Part shown: positions 19,919 to 29,771 of the stretch, piece after piece
Position numbering within the stretch: position 1 is the first letter of the stretch
Layout of the letters: the number at the start of each line of letters is the position of its first letter
Program-made: the position numbers and the translations under genes
Source: Mesostigma viride
Taxonomy: Eukaryota; Streptophyta; Mesostigmatophyceae; Mesostigmatales; Mesostigmataceae
Length of the DNA: 64,000 nt
Assembly (NCBI GenBank): GCA_009746045.1
Contig: RPFO01000022.1
Location: 5,154,504 to 5,218,503 of the forward strand
Reading direction: 5' to 3'
The notes under the pieces: model-generated
Database searches by the model: none
Told to the model about the DNA's origin: nothing
Seen by the model: only the letters and a program-made list of their open reading frames with translations

Positions 19919-21611
19919 CTACTTCCATCTCATTCTCAAAGTCCACCACTTGTTGGTACAGTGATGCGGTTGCGCGTCGTCAGCAACAGGTGACTCAATT
20001 TTGGCAGGTTCTTTTTTCAATTTTTTAGTGACAGGCTGCAGACCAGCCTCCTCCTCCCCGAGGTCGAAGTAGCGGTCGCGCGGAGCAAATATGGCGGCTG
20101 CCACCAGTGCCCCTATGCTGGATGCTGTGTACTCGTTCAGGGTGGGGCATGCCATGATCTCGAACAATGATTGCGCTTTCTTCCAGTCCATGCCCGCACC
20201 AGACAGAAACTTTGTGTCGATTGAGTAGTGGCCAGTTTGGAACATCATTCCCAGCGTGTTTAGCAGCCTTGGCCGCGATCCCAGCTTGCGGTGGTGTTTC
20301 TGGTAAAATACGACGCAGCGATCCATGAAATTGTATGAATTCAGTGGTAAGCCTCGTCTTCAACAAAGGGCTGCCGTACATCAAGTAATCTGTTCTGCCT
20401 TCCTCTAACTCCTGCTCACTCAAGTTCCTCTGAAAAAAACACTCGAAATCGTCATCCCATTCGCATTTCAGCAGATACCCTATGCAGCCATGCAGAAAAA
20501 TTGACCTTGTGCGACTTCAATACTTGCCGCACTTTGATGCTGCGCACGTGCGCTTCATCAGACTTGGCATCCCATCCCAGCTTTTGCCGCAGGACTTTCT
20601 GGATCATTTGGGCTGACGTGCTGTTTATCTCGCCCAAGATATGGCAATGTTTCTTCCCCTGAAAAACACCGGTCTCTAGCACTCCCATACCCTTGCGGAT
20701 GTGCCGGTGAGCAAAAGAGACGAGCACACGTCGCTCCTCCTCGCTCAGATCCCTGCTTGTAGCTGTCACGGTGATGTGGTAGGATGCCCATTTCAGCTTT
20801 TTCTCCGTGCTGGCCTTGTCGCCCATCACGGGAATATACTCCTCCTCGCTTCCGCCGGGGGCCTCCTCGGCAGGGGCAGACGGCTGCTTGGCTTGCTGGG
20901 CATCGGCTTGTGCTGCCTTCTTCTGCGCTTCCTTCTTCTCTGCTTTCTCCCTCGCCTTCCTGCAAAATCCCAGCATAACAGATAGCAGAAAGCCGAAATG
21001 TAATTAGCATGGATATAACGCAAAAGGTCAAAATGCAAGAATAGCGTCCACACGAACCACCAAAAAGCTTACTCTTTTTTTCTGGCTTCGCTGCTTAGGT
21101 GCTGTCTGCGTCGCCCTGGTGTTGTGAATGTCCGATTGCAGCAGTCGCACGGGTATCCATTAGTTGGTACAGGTGGTGCCCTCTCGTGCTCCCTCTGCTC
21201 GGCATAAGCCGAGTGCAGGTTGTACTGCGGGGTCACCTCAGTTTCTTCTTTTTCTTCATTTTCACACTCCCCTTCCTCTGAATCCTCGCCTTTGTCACTG
21301 TCCTCGCTCTCCACCACATTTTCTGAGTCGCCGCTCGATTCATCGCTTATAATGAAGTTTCTGTGCCGTGTGGTGCGCGGGTTAAGCTCGTCGGCGGCGA
21401 CGTCGTCGTCTTCATACTCATGCCGGGGTTGGCGGGCCGACGGCGTCTGGCTCCTCCAGCTTGACCCGCTTCGGTGTGCCGGGTTTTTCGTCTTCGCCAT
21501 CGTTAGATGCTGAGGTTAAGTCGATAGTAGTTCGCGATCCGGACTGCGAGCCGGACACGCTTGCGTCGTTCAGTGTATCCGTGAGAAAGGCCTCTTTTTC
21601 GGGATCCACCC
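19919..21611 (-). pseudogene. Putative HUH-type (Rep) endonuclease gene, main part: acidic N-region with zinc finger, 113-bp intron, HUH domain, C-region
   Basis: Exon 1 (to 21073) is acidic, has an SV40-like basic patch (PKRVKLEEPD) and a C2H2-like finger (CDCCNRTF then H near the end). A GT-AG intron at 21072-20960 joins it in frame to exon 2, which contains WASYHITVTATSRDLSEEE and GKKHCHILGEI; an H-x-H flanked by hydrophobic residues after a conserved beta-strand is what Rep-type rolling-circle nucleases use to bind metal. After a one-base shift in a T5 run near 20495 the frame continues CIGYLLKCEWDDDFECFF and then NLSEQELEEG, where GY-x2-K resembles the Tyr motif. A further shift near 20360 leads to the C-region ending at 19919. 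No helicase part is seen, unlike Helitrons. It most resembles the Rep-only transposons of algae (Replitrons), but this is from pattern alone. Confidence 0.5.
20960..21072 (-). other. Spliceosomal intron inside the putative Rep gene
   Basis: Donor GTAAGC and acceptor TTTTGCAG on the minus strand; stops occur in the retained frame. Splicing joins the Lys-rich end of exon 1 to the Lys/Ala-rich start of exon 2 with no frame change (AGA AAA AAA GA|G AAG). Confidence 0.65.
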
Positions 21612-21689
21612 AGTTATATACAACGATTCCTGCCGGAATCGACACTAAGCGCTTAGTGTCGATTCCGGCAGGAATCGTTGTATATAACT
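21612..21689. repeat. Perfect 78-bp palindrome (left terminus of locus I)
   Basis: Centre AAGC/GCTT at 21650/21651. Each half holds an inner stem-loop CGATTCC-TGCC-GGAATCG, so the whole can extrude as a cruciform. The same 78 bp recurs at 22469-22546. Confidence 0.97.
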
Positions 21690-22129
21690 AAAACTTTTGC
21701 TTGCGCCGGCAAGGCTAAGGCCGATACTAGTCGGGTCATCGAATTGGCTATTCGATTATCGAAGTTGCCTATTCGACCATCGAACTTTCCTATTCGATTA
21801 TCGAATTTTCCTTATTCGATTGTCGAAATTTCCTATTCGACGGGGGGTCAGAGGCCAGCGGCCTATCATACTCGGTGCCCAGCGAGCTACTAGGCCTAGT
21901 CGACATCGCGTGGAAATTAGCCGATTTCGGGGACTTAGCCGATTTTCGGAGCGACGTCGAACAACATAGATGATTAGCCGGTTGAGCACATCATATCATT
22001 CGAATAGCTAGCGCTGGTACTCGGCCTAGTAAGCGGAGAGCACTTGCCTATTTCGATTAACATGTTAGGCCGAACGATTAGCGTCCGCAACGTTATTCGC
22101 ATTACTAGGCGAAAAATCCACCCCCGGAA

Positions 22130-22179
22130 CGATCCTAGCGGGATTCGAACCCGGGATGCCGGCGTGTCGCAACAGTCTT
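22130..22179 (-). other. tRNA 3'-half-like sequence (locus I)
   Basis: On the minus strand it reads AAGACTGTTG, a GCG-ACA-CGC mini-hairpin like a long (type II) variable arm, then a T arm with loop TTCGAAT (B box GGTTCGAATCC, 4 of 5 stem pairs), then TAGGATC as acceptor strand. With the CT that ends the adjoining palindrome the loop would be CTAAGAC, anticodon AAG (Leu). No 5' half with the matching GATCCTA acceptor is present nearby. Confidence 0.6.
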
Positions 22180-22468
22180 AGTTATATACAACGATTCCTG
22201 ACGGAATCGACACTAAGCGCTTAATTTCCACGCGATGTCTCGCTATAATCGACTAGGCCTAGTTCGGTGGCTCGCTGGGCACCGAGTATGATAGGCCGCT
22301 GGCCTCTGACCCCCCGTCGAATAGGAAATTTCGACAATCGAATAAGGAAAATTCGATAATCGAATAGGAAAGTTCGATGGTCGAATAGGCAAACTTCGAT
22401 AATCGAAGAGCCAATTCGATGACCCGACTAGTATCGGCCTTAGCCTTGCCGGCGCAAGCAAAAGTTTT

Positions 22469-22546
22469 AGTTATATACAACGATTCCTGCCGGAATCGAC
22501 ACTAAGCGCTTAGTGTCGATTCCGGCAGGAATCGTTGTATATAACT
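22469..22546. repeat. Perfect 78-bp palindrome (right terminus of locus I)
   Basis: Identical to 21612-21689. The half copy at 22180-22222 differs by one base (TGACGG for TGCCGG) and ends just past the centre. Confidence 0.97.
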
Positions 22547-23067
22547 CACCCGGTGCGCCGGTAGCTGCGTAATTCCCTGGGTCGGGTCACGGTGGAGAGT
22601 AGGAGGGGGAGCAGAGGCTCCAGCTCAGCCGGTAAGTTCAGGCTGATTGTGTGGCAAAGATCGTTGAACTCTTTAAGGCGCTCTTCTTTTATCTTTTTGG
22701 CACGGTCGTGGTTCACGGACACATTCTTCACATTCTGTTCGTACGAAGTTTCGATATTGTTACTGTGAATCTTGCGCGCGGCCAGAAGTTGCCTGAATAG
22801 GACCGCCTCCGCTTTCGCGGCCTTGTCCAGGCTATCTTTCTTGACCTTCAGACTGTAGGAGATGTCTTTCGAGTAGCGATCGAGATTGACGAGTTTGGAA
22901 CGGATCACTGGGTGGTGGGCGAGTTCCTCCATTGTTCGCTGGGGAGGTAGTTGGCTGAGTTGGTGGTTCAGAGCCCACCGGTCCCGCCACGTTTTAATAA
23001 TCTTCGTAGATTTTCGAGTGCAACGCCGGACCACGCGTTCTTCCATTGGTTCATAATCCTCCACCAC
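22547..23067 (-). pseudogene. Probable N-terminal part of the gene split by the locus I element
   Basis: A 173-codon frame, Lys/Arg/Glu-rich and mostly helical in appearance (SLDKAAKAEAVLFRQLLAA, RAKKIKEERLKEFNDL), that ends at the element boundary (RSYRRTG then stop inside the palindrome). On the other side of the element the frame continues WVDPEKEAF. Removing the element and one copy of CACCC joins the two sides one base out of frame, so a further indel or a splice would be needed. I do not recognise the domain; the link to the Rep-like gene rests on position, strand and the matching target duplication. Confidence 0.4.
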
Positions 23068-23739
23068 GCTTGCTTCGGGTTCAGGCTCTTATCCCATTGG
23101 TCCGCGGACCATGTCCTGTTGTGTATGCGCTGGGATATGCGCTGGCATGTGCTTTCCAAATTTTATTCTTCCTTCCAATCGTGCGTGTCCATTTGGAATC
23201 CAATGCCTCTGATGCGGATCTGAATATGGGATATTCTTCTTCCCTCCACAGATTCTGTCGTTTCGTTTTTTCGTGGGACGCTGTCCAGTAGTATGCGCTG
23301 TCATGTCCTTTCCAGAATGTCCTTTCCGAATGTTTTGTTCCGTTTTTGTATCCAATCGTGCGTCTCCATTTCGATTTTTTTCCTCCGATCGTCCGTTTCG
23401 AATCTGATTGCCTTTCATGCGAATCTTTATCCCTCTACCGGTTCTGTCCATGACTTGGCGTTTCATTTTTTCGTCCAATCCTGAGTGTTCATTACCTCCT
23501 GTTCATAGCCTTTCCCTATGATTTGGCGTTTCATCGCTGATGTCGTACGCTGTGTACGACTTATATCAGTAGCACGACCCGCCACAGACGAGTTTCCGTG
23601 TTGTACACTTGTCTTCTCCCGGTTAGGGCTAAGTTTGCAAAAAACAAAAGTCCTAAGTCGAAACCATTTTTTCCGCCTGTTATGACGAGCAAACGCTCCT
23701 CTACGCAGCGCATGCTATGCTATCCTGTACGCTGCCTCG
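23068..23739. other. No supported gene; upstream flank of the split gene
   Basis: T-rich on the plus strand, with repeated TCCAATCGTGCGT and CATTTCGATTTTTTTCC-type words near 23175, 23350 and 23385. May contain the promoter side of the split gene. Confidence 0.3.
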
Positions 23740-24217
23740 TATTTCGGAGGAGATTATTAGGCAGCGTTACTAGGATAGCATTTGCAGGACACCTTGCTCG
23801 CACCAGCCAGGTCGACACCGCCCTAGCTTGGTCTGGCAGGCCCCCTGTCGGGCAGCGGCTTGGCCAGCCAGGGCGGCATATTCTGACCTGGCCTGGCCCC
23901 AAGAGCATTCCCAAAAGGGTAGGGAAACATGTCACGAACTACATCCAGATGTTGCTGGACGACCTAGTGGTCCCAGCCCAGTTTGAGCACCGCATCCACT
24001 CTCTCTCCCTTCTTTGGACTGCCATGCAGAACAAGACGCGGTGGCAAAAGATTGTCAAGGCTCACACGCCCGACCCTGTGGCCAAGCCACCTCCCCCCAA
24101 GCGGAGGAGGCGTTTTGATGAGTAGTGTATTTAGGATTTTCTAGACTAGATAGCTTAGAGTTAGGTTAGTTCGATTACGCGGCTCCTTCCACTCCACCCA
24201 TTCATCACGGAATATGT
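23740..24217 (+). pseudogene. LINE ORF2 C-terminal fragment plus 3' UTR, copy truncated at both ends
   Basis: Matches the LINE at 10577-11334 from the segment before RIAFVGHLARTSQ to the basic terminus (KRRRRFDE) and the first part of the 3' untranslated region (ATATGTGCTACA), where it ends abruptly. It contains small insertions (for example ATTATTAG for ATTAG) that break the frame before residue GHLAR. The next LINE copy starts about ten bases later in the same orientation. Confidence 0.8.
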
Positions 24218-24225
24218 GCTACACT

Positions 24226-25145
24226 ACGCATGATCTTGGAGGTCCCATTCCGCGACCGCTTCAAGCTGTTGGGGAGTTGGCTTCCTGACACGGCCGACGA
24301 TGTGGACACCCGCATCGGCCTTTCCTGGGCCAAGCTCCGTTCGCTCAACACCTACTGGCGCTCCAAGGGCCTGGACGAGCACCGCAAGCGCATGCTCTTC
24401 AAGGTCCTCGTCCTCACGGTGCTCACGTATGGCGCCGAGGCATGGACACTCATGGCAACACTGGCAGCCAAGCTAGACGGCACGCGGTAACCAGGATGCT
24501 CCGACAGGTCCTGAATGTAGGGTTTTCTCAGCGTAGGTCATTAGAGTCTTTGTATCACGGTATGCCTCGTATTTCGGATGAGATTAGGCAGCGTAGGATA
24601 GCATTTGTAGGACATCTTGCTCGCACCAGCCAGGTCGACACCGCCCTTGGTCTGGCCGGTCCCCAGCGGCTGGGCCAACCAGGGCGGCATATTTTGACCT
24701 GGCCTGGCCCCAAGAACATCCCTAAAAGGGTAGGGAAACATGCCATGATCTATACCCAGATGTTGCTGGACGACCTAGTGGTCCCAGCCCAGTTTGAGTA
24801 CCGCATCCCCTCGATCTCTCTCCCTTCTCTGGACTGCCATGCAGGACAAGAAGCGGTGGCAGAAGATTGTCAAGGCTCACACGCCAGCCCCTGTGGGCAA
24901 GCCGCCTCCCCCCAAGAGGAGGAGCCGTTTTGATGAGTAGCGTAGATAGGCTTTTCTAGACTAGATATAGCTTAGAGTTAGCTAGCTAGGTTATAGTTCG
25001 ATTACGCGGCTTCCTCCACACCACCCATCCAACCTGGAATATGTGCTACATGATCTCCCAACGGAGACATGTTATAATTTAATTTAATTTTTTTTACGCA
25101 TGATCTCCCAACGGAGGCATGTTATATAATTTAATTTAATTTTAC
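24226..25145 (+). pseudogene. LINE ORF2 C-terminal fragment with full 3' end and duplicated tail
   Basis: Begins further 5' than its neighbours, with FRDRFKLLGSWLPDTADDVDTRI and KRMLFKVLVLTVLTYGAEAWTL, the segment just after the RT domain. A shift near 24488 (after LDGTR) breaks the frame; it resumes as RMLRQVLNVGF to a basic terminus near 24940. The 3' end carries ATGTGCTACATGATCTCC, CAACGGAG and an AATTTAATTT tail, then the last 50 bases (hairpin plus tail) a second time up to 25145. Repeated 3' tails of this sort arise when reverse transcription restarts at the RNA end. Confidence 0.8.
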
Positions 25146-25675
25146 GCAACGCAGCCTGCATGGCGGCTGTGCTGAGCCCTGAAAATACGTCTGCAGCTCC
25201 GGCTGCAGCTTTGCCCTCCGGCCCGGATCGGCAGAGGTACTTCCACTAGCCAAGCACTAGTGGTCACCTCGCCCCCCGGGATCGCCTCGCCAGCCGCGTG
25301 GCGTGAGCCCAAGCGCAGTCGCCCTGCCGAGCCGAGCTGGGACGAGATCGACTTTGACGCCAGCCAGGTCAGCTTTTTTTACAAGCTCAAACACGACAGC
25401 CTCCTGGGCTACGTGTTTTTTGGATCGCGTGCCTCGCTTATTGAACTACAACAGGTGCAAGCAACTCCACCACCAGGGCCGCCTCCGCAAATATGCCTTC
25501 CGTTCAATATCGTTCGGCTGAAAAGCTCCACAGCGCCGCCCCAGCCCCCACCTTCAGCAATGCGCCCTCTTCTCCGGCCCTCCTTGGATGCTCGAGCTCC
25601 GCTAGAGCCCGCACATCCCCATCATCAACTACGTCACCATCGTCCACGCTATATTCCCCACAAAGACATCCATAG
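25146..25675 (+). pseudogene. 5' fragment of the ORF1-type LINE gene, frameshifted
   Basis: Starting at CAACGCAGCCTG the DNA follows the first codons of ORF1 in copy B (52875 downward), including NTSAA-x-AAA-x-PSGP. Later PKR(S/T)RPA and FFG-x-ASL-x-(E/D)L matches appear in a second frame. Two or more shifts and stops prevent a full product. It directly abuts the tail of the LINE to its left, in the same orientation. Confidence 0.6.
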
Positions 25676-26624
25676 GGTCAGACGGGCAGGCAGAGAACGA
25701 GGGGGAGAGGTGGGAACTAGCTCGCACGAAGTGCGCCACGTACGTCCGCGTAGTGGTGGAGAAGTCGCTCCCATGCGCTCGTGTGCGGCAGGTAAGGCTT
25801 GAGTCTGCTCCAGGGAATGTGGTGTTGCTTGCCCTGCAAGGACACAATCGCCTTGCGTACACATGCACGTCCTGACAGCCTCCACAGTGGCTGGGCCCTC
25901 CCATTGTCTCCTCGTATATATCCCTTCGAACCAGATTGGGAAACTTTTGCTGCAAATGCTGTGCCCATTCCTCTTCTACTTCAGGCAGTTAGTGGCCATG
26001 CTGCAATTGCCCTAGAGCTGCAGTGATAACACAATTTCGCGAAGGCACTGAAAGGAGCACACGGCGGTTTAGGCATGCAGAAATATGCAAAGCCCACACT
26101 AAACGGGAAGCATAAGAACCAAGAGCAGCCGCTCACCGTTCCGCCTCGCGGCTTGTTTAATTAATTCCTGCACAGCACGTTCCACCAAACCTTGCCCTTC
26201 ATGGTCTTGACGGCCCACTGTCCGGAGGTACTCAAACCCCGGCTTGCCCTCAAAGCATGCGAACTGCCTGTCCATTTGCAATGACTTCTAGGAGAGAAAG
26301 ACGCAGAGAGAATGTCAATAGCCTCCGCCAAATCTTCCGCTGACTGACGTACCCCGCAGCAGGATTACTGCTACATTATGAGCATACCTATCTATGGCTA
26401 TGAAATAAGGGAGAAGCGTCCAGAACAGTACGTCGCCTACAATTTGTCCTTAATTTGCATGCGGAGGGATGCTTAGCATGGTGGCGGGGAATTAAGCTTT
26501 GGCCCAGTAGCCTCACACACAGGACAATGCGCATAGCAATCTCGACATGCTGCCAAAAGCTCTGCCCCCACCCAATGCATTTGCAAATTTGTACGCATTG
26601 GTGCCATGGCCAAATGGTGTGTCG
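25676..26624. other. No supported gene
   Basis: Several 80-110 codon frames overlap on both strands, none with a recognisable domain. Ordinary-looking intergenic or intronic DNA before the GGGA tract. Confidence 0.35.
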
Positions 26625-28293
26625 AGGGAGGGAGGGAGGGAGGGAGGGAGGGAGGGAGGGAGGGAGGGAGGGAGGGAGGGAGGGAGGGAGGGAGGGAGGG
26701 AGGGAGGGAGGGAGGGAGGGAGGGAGGGAGGGAGAGGAGGGAGGGAGGGAGGGAGGGAGGGAGGGAGGGAGGGAGGGAGGAGGGAGGGAGGGAGGGAGGG
26801 AGGGAGGGAGGAGGGAGGGAGGGAGGGAGGGAGGAGGGAGGGAGGGAGGGAGGGAGGGAGGGAGGGAGGGAGGGAGGAGGGAGGAGGGAGGGAGGGAGGG
26901 AGGGAGGGAGGGAGGGAGGGAGGGAGGGAGGGAGGGAGGGGGAGGGAGGGAGGGAGGGAGGGAGGGAGGGAGGAGGGAGGGAGGGAGGGAGGAGGGAGGG
27001 AGGGAGGGAGGGAGGGAGGGAGGGAGGGAGGGGGAGGGAGGGAGGGAGGGAGGAGGGAGGGAGGAGGGAGGGAGGGAGGGAGGGAGGGAGGAGGGAGGGA
27101 GGGAGGGAGGGAGGGAGGGAGGAGGAGGGAGGGAGGGAGGGAGGGAGGGAGGGAGGGAGGAGGGAGGGAGGGAGGAGGAGGGAGGAGGGAGGGAGGGAGG
27201 GAGGGAGGGAGGGAGGGAGGGAGGGAGGAGGGAGGGAGGGAGGGAGGGAGGAGGGAGGGAGGGAGGGAGGAGGGAGGGAGGAGGGAGGAGGGAGGGAGGG
27301 AGGGAGGGAGGGAGGGAGGGAGGGAGGGAGGGAGGGAGGGAGGGAGGGAGGGAGGGAGGGAGGGAGGAGGGAGGAGGGAGGGAGGGAGGGAGGGAGGGAG
27401 GGAGGGAGGGAGGGAGGGAGGGAGGGAGGAGGGAGGGAGGGAGGGAGGGAGGGAGGGAGGGAGGGAGGGAGGGAGGGAGGGAGGGAGGGAGGGAGGGAGG
27501 GAGGGAGGGAGGGAGGGAGGGAGGGAGGGAGGGAGGAGGGAGGGAGGGAGGGAGGGAGGGAGGGAGGGAGGAGGAGGGAGGGAGGGAGGGAGGGAGGGAG
27601 GGAGGAGGGAGGGGGAGGGAGGGAGGAGGGAGGGAGGGAGGGAGGGAGGAGGGAGGGAGGGAGGGAGGGAGGAGGAGGAGGAGGGAGGGAGGGAGGGAGG
27701 GAGGGAGGAGGAGGGAGGAGGGAGGAGGGAGGGAGGGAGGGAGGGAGGGAGGGGGAGGAGGGAGGAGGGAGGGAGGGAGGGAGGGAGGGAGGAGGGAGGG
27801 AGGGAGGGAGGGAGGGAGGGAGGGAGGGAGGAGGGAGGGAGGAGGGAGGGAGGGAGGGAGGGAGGGAGGGAGGGAGGGAGGGAGGGAGGAGGAGGGAGGG
27901 AGGAGGGAGGGAGGGGGAGGGAGGGAGGAGGGAGGGAGGGAGGGAGGGAGGGAGGGAGGGAGGGAGGGAGGGAGGAGGGAGGGAGGGAGGGAGGGAGGGA
28001 GGGAGGGAGGGAGGGAGGGAGGAGGAGGGAGGGAGGGAGGGAGGGAGGGAGGGAGGGAGGGAGGGAGGGAGGGAGGAGGGAGGAGGAGGGAGGGAGGGAG
28101 GGAGGGAGGGAGGAGGAGGAGGGAGGGAGGGAGGGAGGGAGGAGGGAGGGAGGGAGGGAGGGAGGGAGGGAGGAGGGAGGGAGGGAGGGAGGGAGGGAGG
28201 GAGGGAGGGAGGGAGGGAGGGAGGGAGGGAGGAGGGAGGGAGGGAGGAGGGAGGAGGGAGGGAGGGAGGGAGGGAGGGAGGGAGGGAGGGGAG
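26625..28293. repeat. 1.67-kb GGGA/GGA repeat tract
   Basis: An almost unbroken plus-strand run of GGGA units with irregular GGA and GGGGA interruptions. One strand is all purine. It is open in all six frames, which gives spurious 600-codon products of Pro-Ser-Leu or Glu-Gly-Arg repeats. The tract can form G-quadruplexes or triplex DNA. Confidence 0.98.
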
Positions 28294-29670
28294 GTCACCC
28301 ACAGCATGGTTTATTCCCACCCCAGCAGGGCCCCTCCCTCACATCCGCGGCTGCAAAATCTGCTTGATGTCGCTTCTCTCTAGAATAAGCCGCACAGCCC
28401 TGATGCGAGCAAACGGCTCGCAATCACACTGTCGCTCACTGATGCTTTATACGCGCTTTCCGTAAGATGAAAACTGACGGAAAAGAGAGACTCGGGGAAA
28501 GGGGATACGGTGAAATACTTGTCTGCTACCGGCCGTGGTTTCAACAGTGAAGAAATTCGCACCTGAATGTGCACATACCACTCCTCCGTCACGTTGACAA
28601 CGGTCTTGCATCGCAACCGTGTCACAGACGCGGCAGCAAAAATTGCTGGCGGCATTGACATGCTCGCCGCAGTTAACGAACGTGCGGAGGTCCGTTTTAG
28701 CCCCTGACGCCATGGCGTCTTTGATGCCAAGAACGCCTGCAAAAGACACGATATCGAGCACAAAAGCACTTAAAAACGAATCACGGGTGTGCGACGCAGG
28801 CCTGGCCCAGCCTAGAAATTGGATAAAATATCGCGCCAGCTCGGTTAAAGAAAACTGAGCCGGTATAATGAAAAAAGTGCTTCGGTCAAGGCCTTAAAAA
28901 CTAAAAAATGCGTCGATTAGTTTCAAAAACCAGATGTTAGGGCGACTTTCATCGGGAAAATTTTTTGCTGCAGGTAGGTGGGGTCGAGAGAAAATCGGCG
29001 ACAAAACAGGCACCCACCTATGAATGACGCCAAAATGCCGAAGGACTCCGCAGAATTTGTGGCGAAAAAAAATAACGGCAAGTGATATATGTTAGGAGCA
29101 TACACTAAAATTTCCAGCCTAGATACTGCCTTTTTATTAGCTCACGATAGCCTGCCAGGCCGCCATGCCTGTCGGTGGAAATTCGGTCACCGTCGTGCAC
29201 ACCAAAAATCTTATTTCGCGCCACTTTTCGGGTCCTTCTTACGAGGCTGCATTTTGGCGGGGCTCGGACCGTTGTGTTATTTCTACGTTTACAGCGTCAA
29301 CCTTCGATCTAGAGATGCCTAGAAACCTTATCCTGCAATGTCGATACAAATATGGCAAAGCAGTATGCGTTGTGCACATGGAATTACCTTCTAGACACCA
29401 TACGCTAAACTGCCATGGTTAACAACCCGTGGCAAGACTGCAACCATTGTGGCCAGCAACACGAGACGTCGCGCCGGATTAATTGTCCGCATCCAGGTAA
29501 TCAACATCACATGCGGCAAACTGATATATTGCATAACAGAAGACCGGGACAGAATAATTCATACGTTTATTTCAATGTGTCGTTCCGACAGTATTTTTCC
29601 GAGCCCTGCCCAGCATCATGATTTGTAATGCTTTACAACTCCCCCCCACCGGCCTCGCACGCCCGCACGC
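28294..29670. other. No confirmed gene; two small Cys-rich frames
   Basis: On the minus strand from 28713 a frame begins MASGAKTDLRTFVNCGEH and continues with FCCRVCDT, and on the plus strand from 29415 one begins with NPWQDCNHCGQQHE and INCPH. Both have zinc-ribbon-like Cys/His spacing but no further domain. Either could be an exon; I cannot show it. Confidence 0.25.
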
Positions 29671-29694
29671 ACACATCACACACACACACACACT

Positions 29695-29769
<75 letters not shown>
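29671..29769. repeat. (CA)n microsatellite, about 100 bp
   Basis: Alternating CA with one TGA interruption near 29694. Confidence 0.97.

Positions 29770-29771
<2 letters not shown>

Larger units (their letters stand above)
21612..22546. mobile_element. Composite palindromic element, locus I, flanked by 5-bp duplication CACCC
   Basis: The element begins AGTTATATAC and ends GTATATAACT, with CACCC at 21607-21611 and 22547-22551. Each end is a perfect 78-bp palindrome (21612-21689 and 22469-22546). Inside, arms of about 240 bp are inverted copies of each other (21690-21920 and 22222-22468) and are packed with words such as TATTCGATTATCGAA. The middle (21921-22221) contains a tRNA 3'-half-like piece and a half palindrome (22180-22222). 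The arm next to the first palindrome starts AAAAC and the piece before the half palindrome ends GTCTT, exactly as at the other two loci. It splits the putative Rep gene. Confidence 0.8.

Noticed and set aside
22130-22546. Circularly permuted tRNA gene (3' half before 5' half)
   Set aside because: Permuted tRNA genes exist in algae, and a B box precedes an A-box-like word in the locus II unit, but no 5' half with a matching acceptor strand (GATCCTA, GTCTCAA or GTCACCA) is present at any of the three loci.
26388-28465. Four overlapping frames of 600-640 codons on both strands
   Set aside because: They are produced by the GGGA repeat, which lacks stop codons in every frame. No unique coding sequence of useful length is attached.
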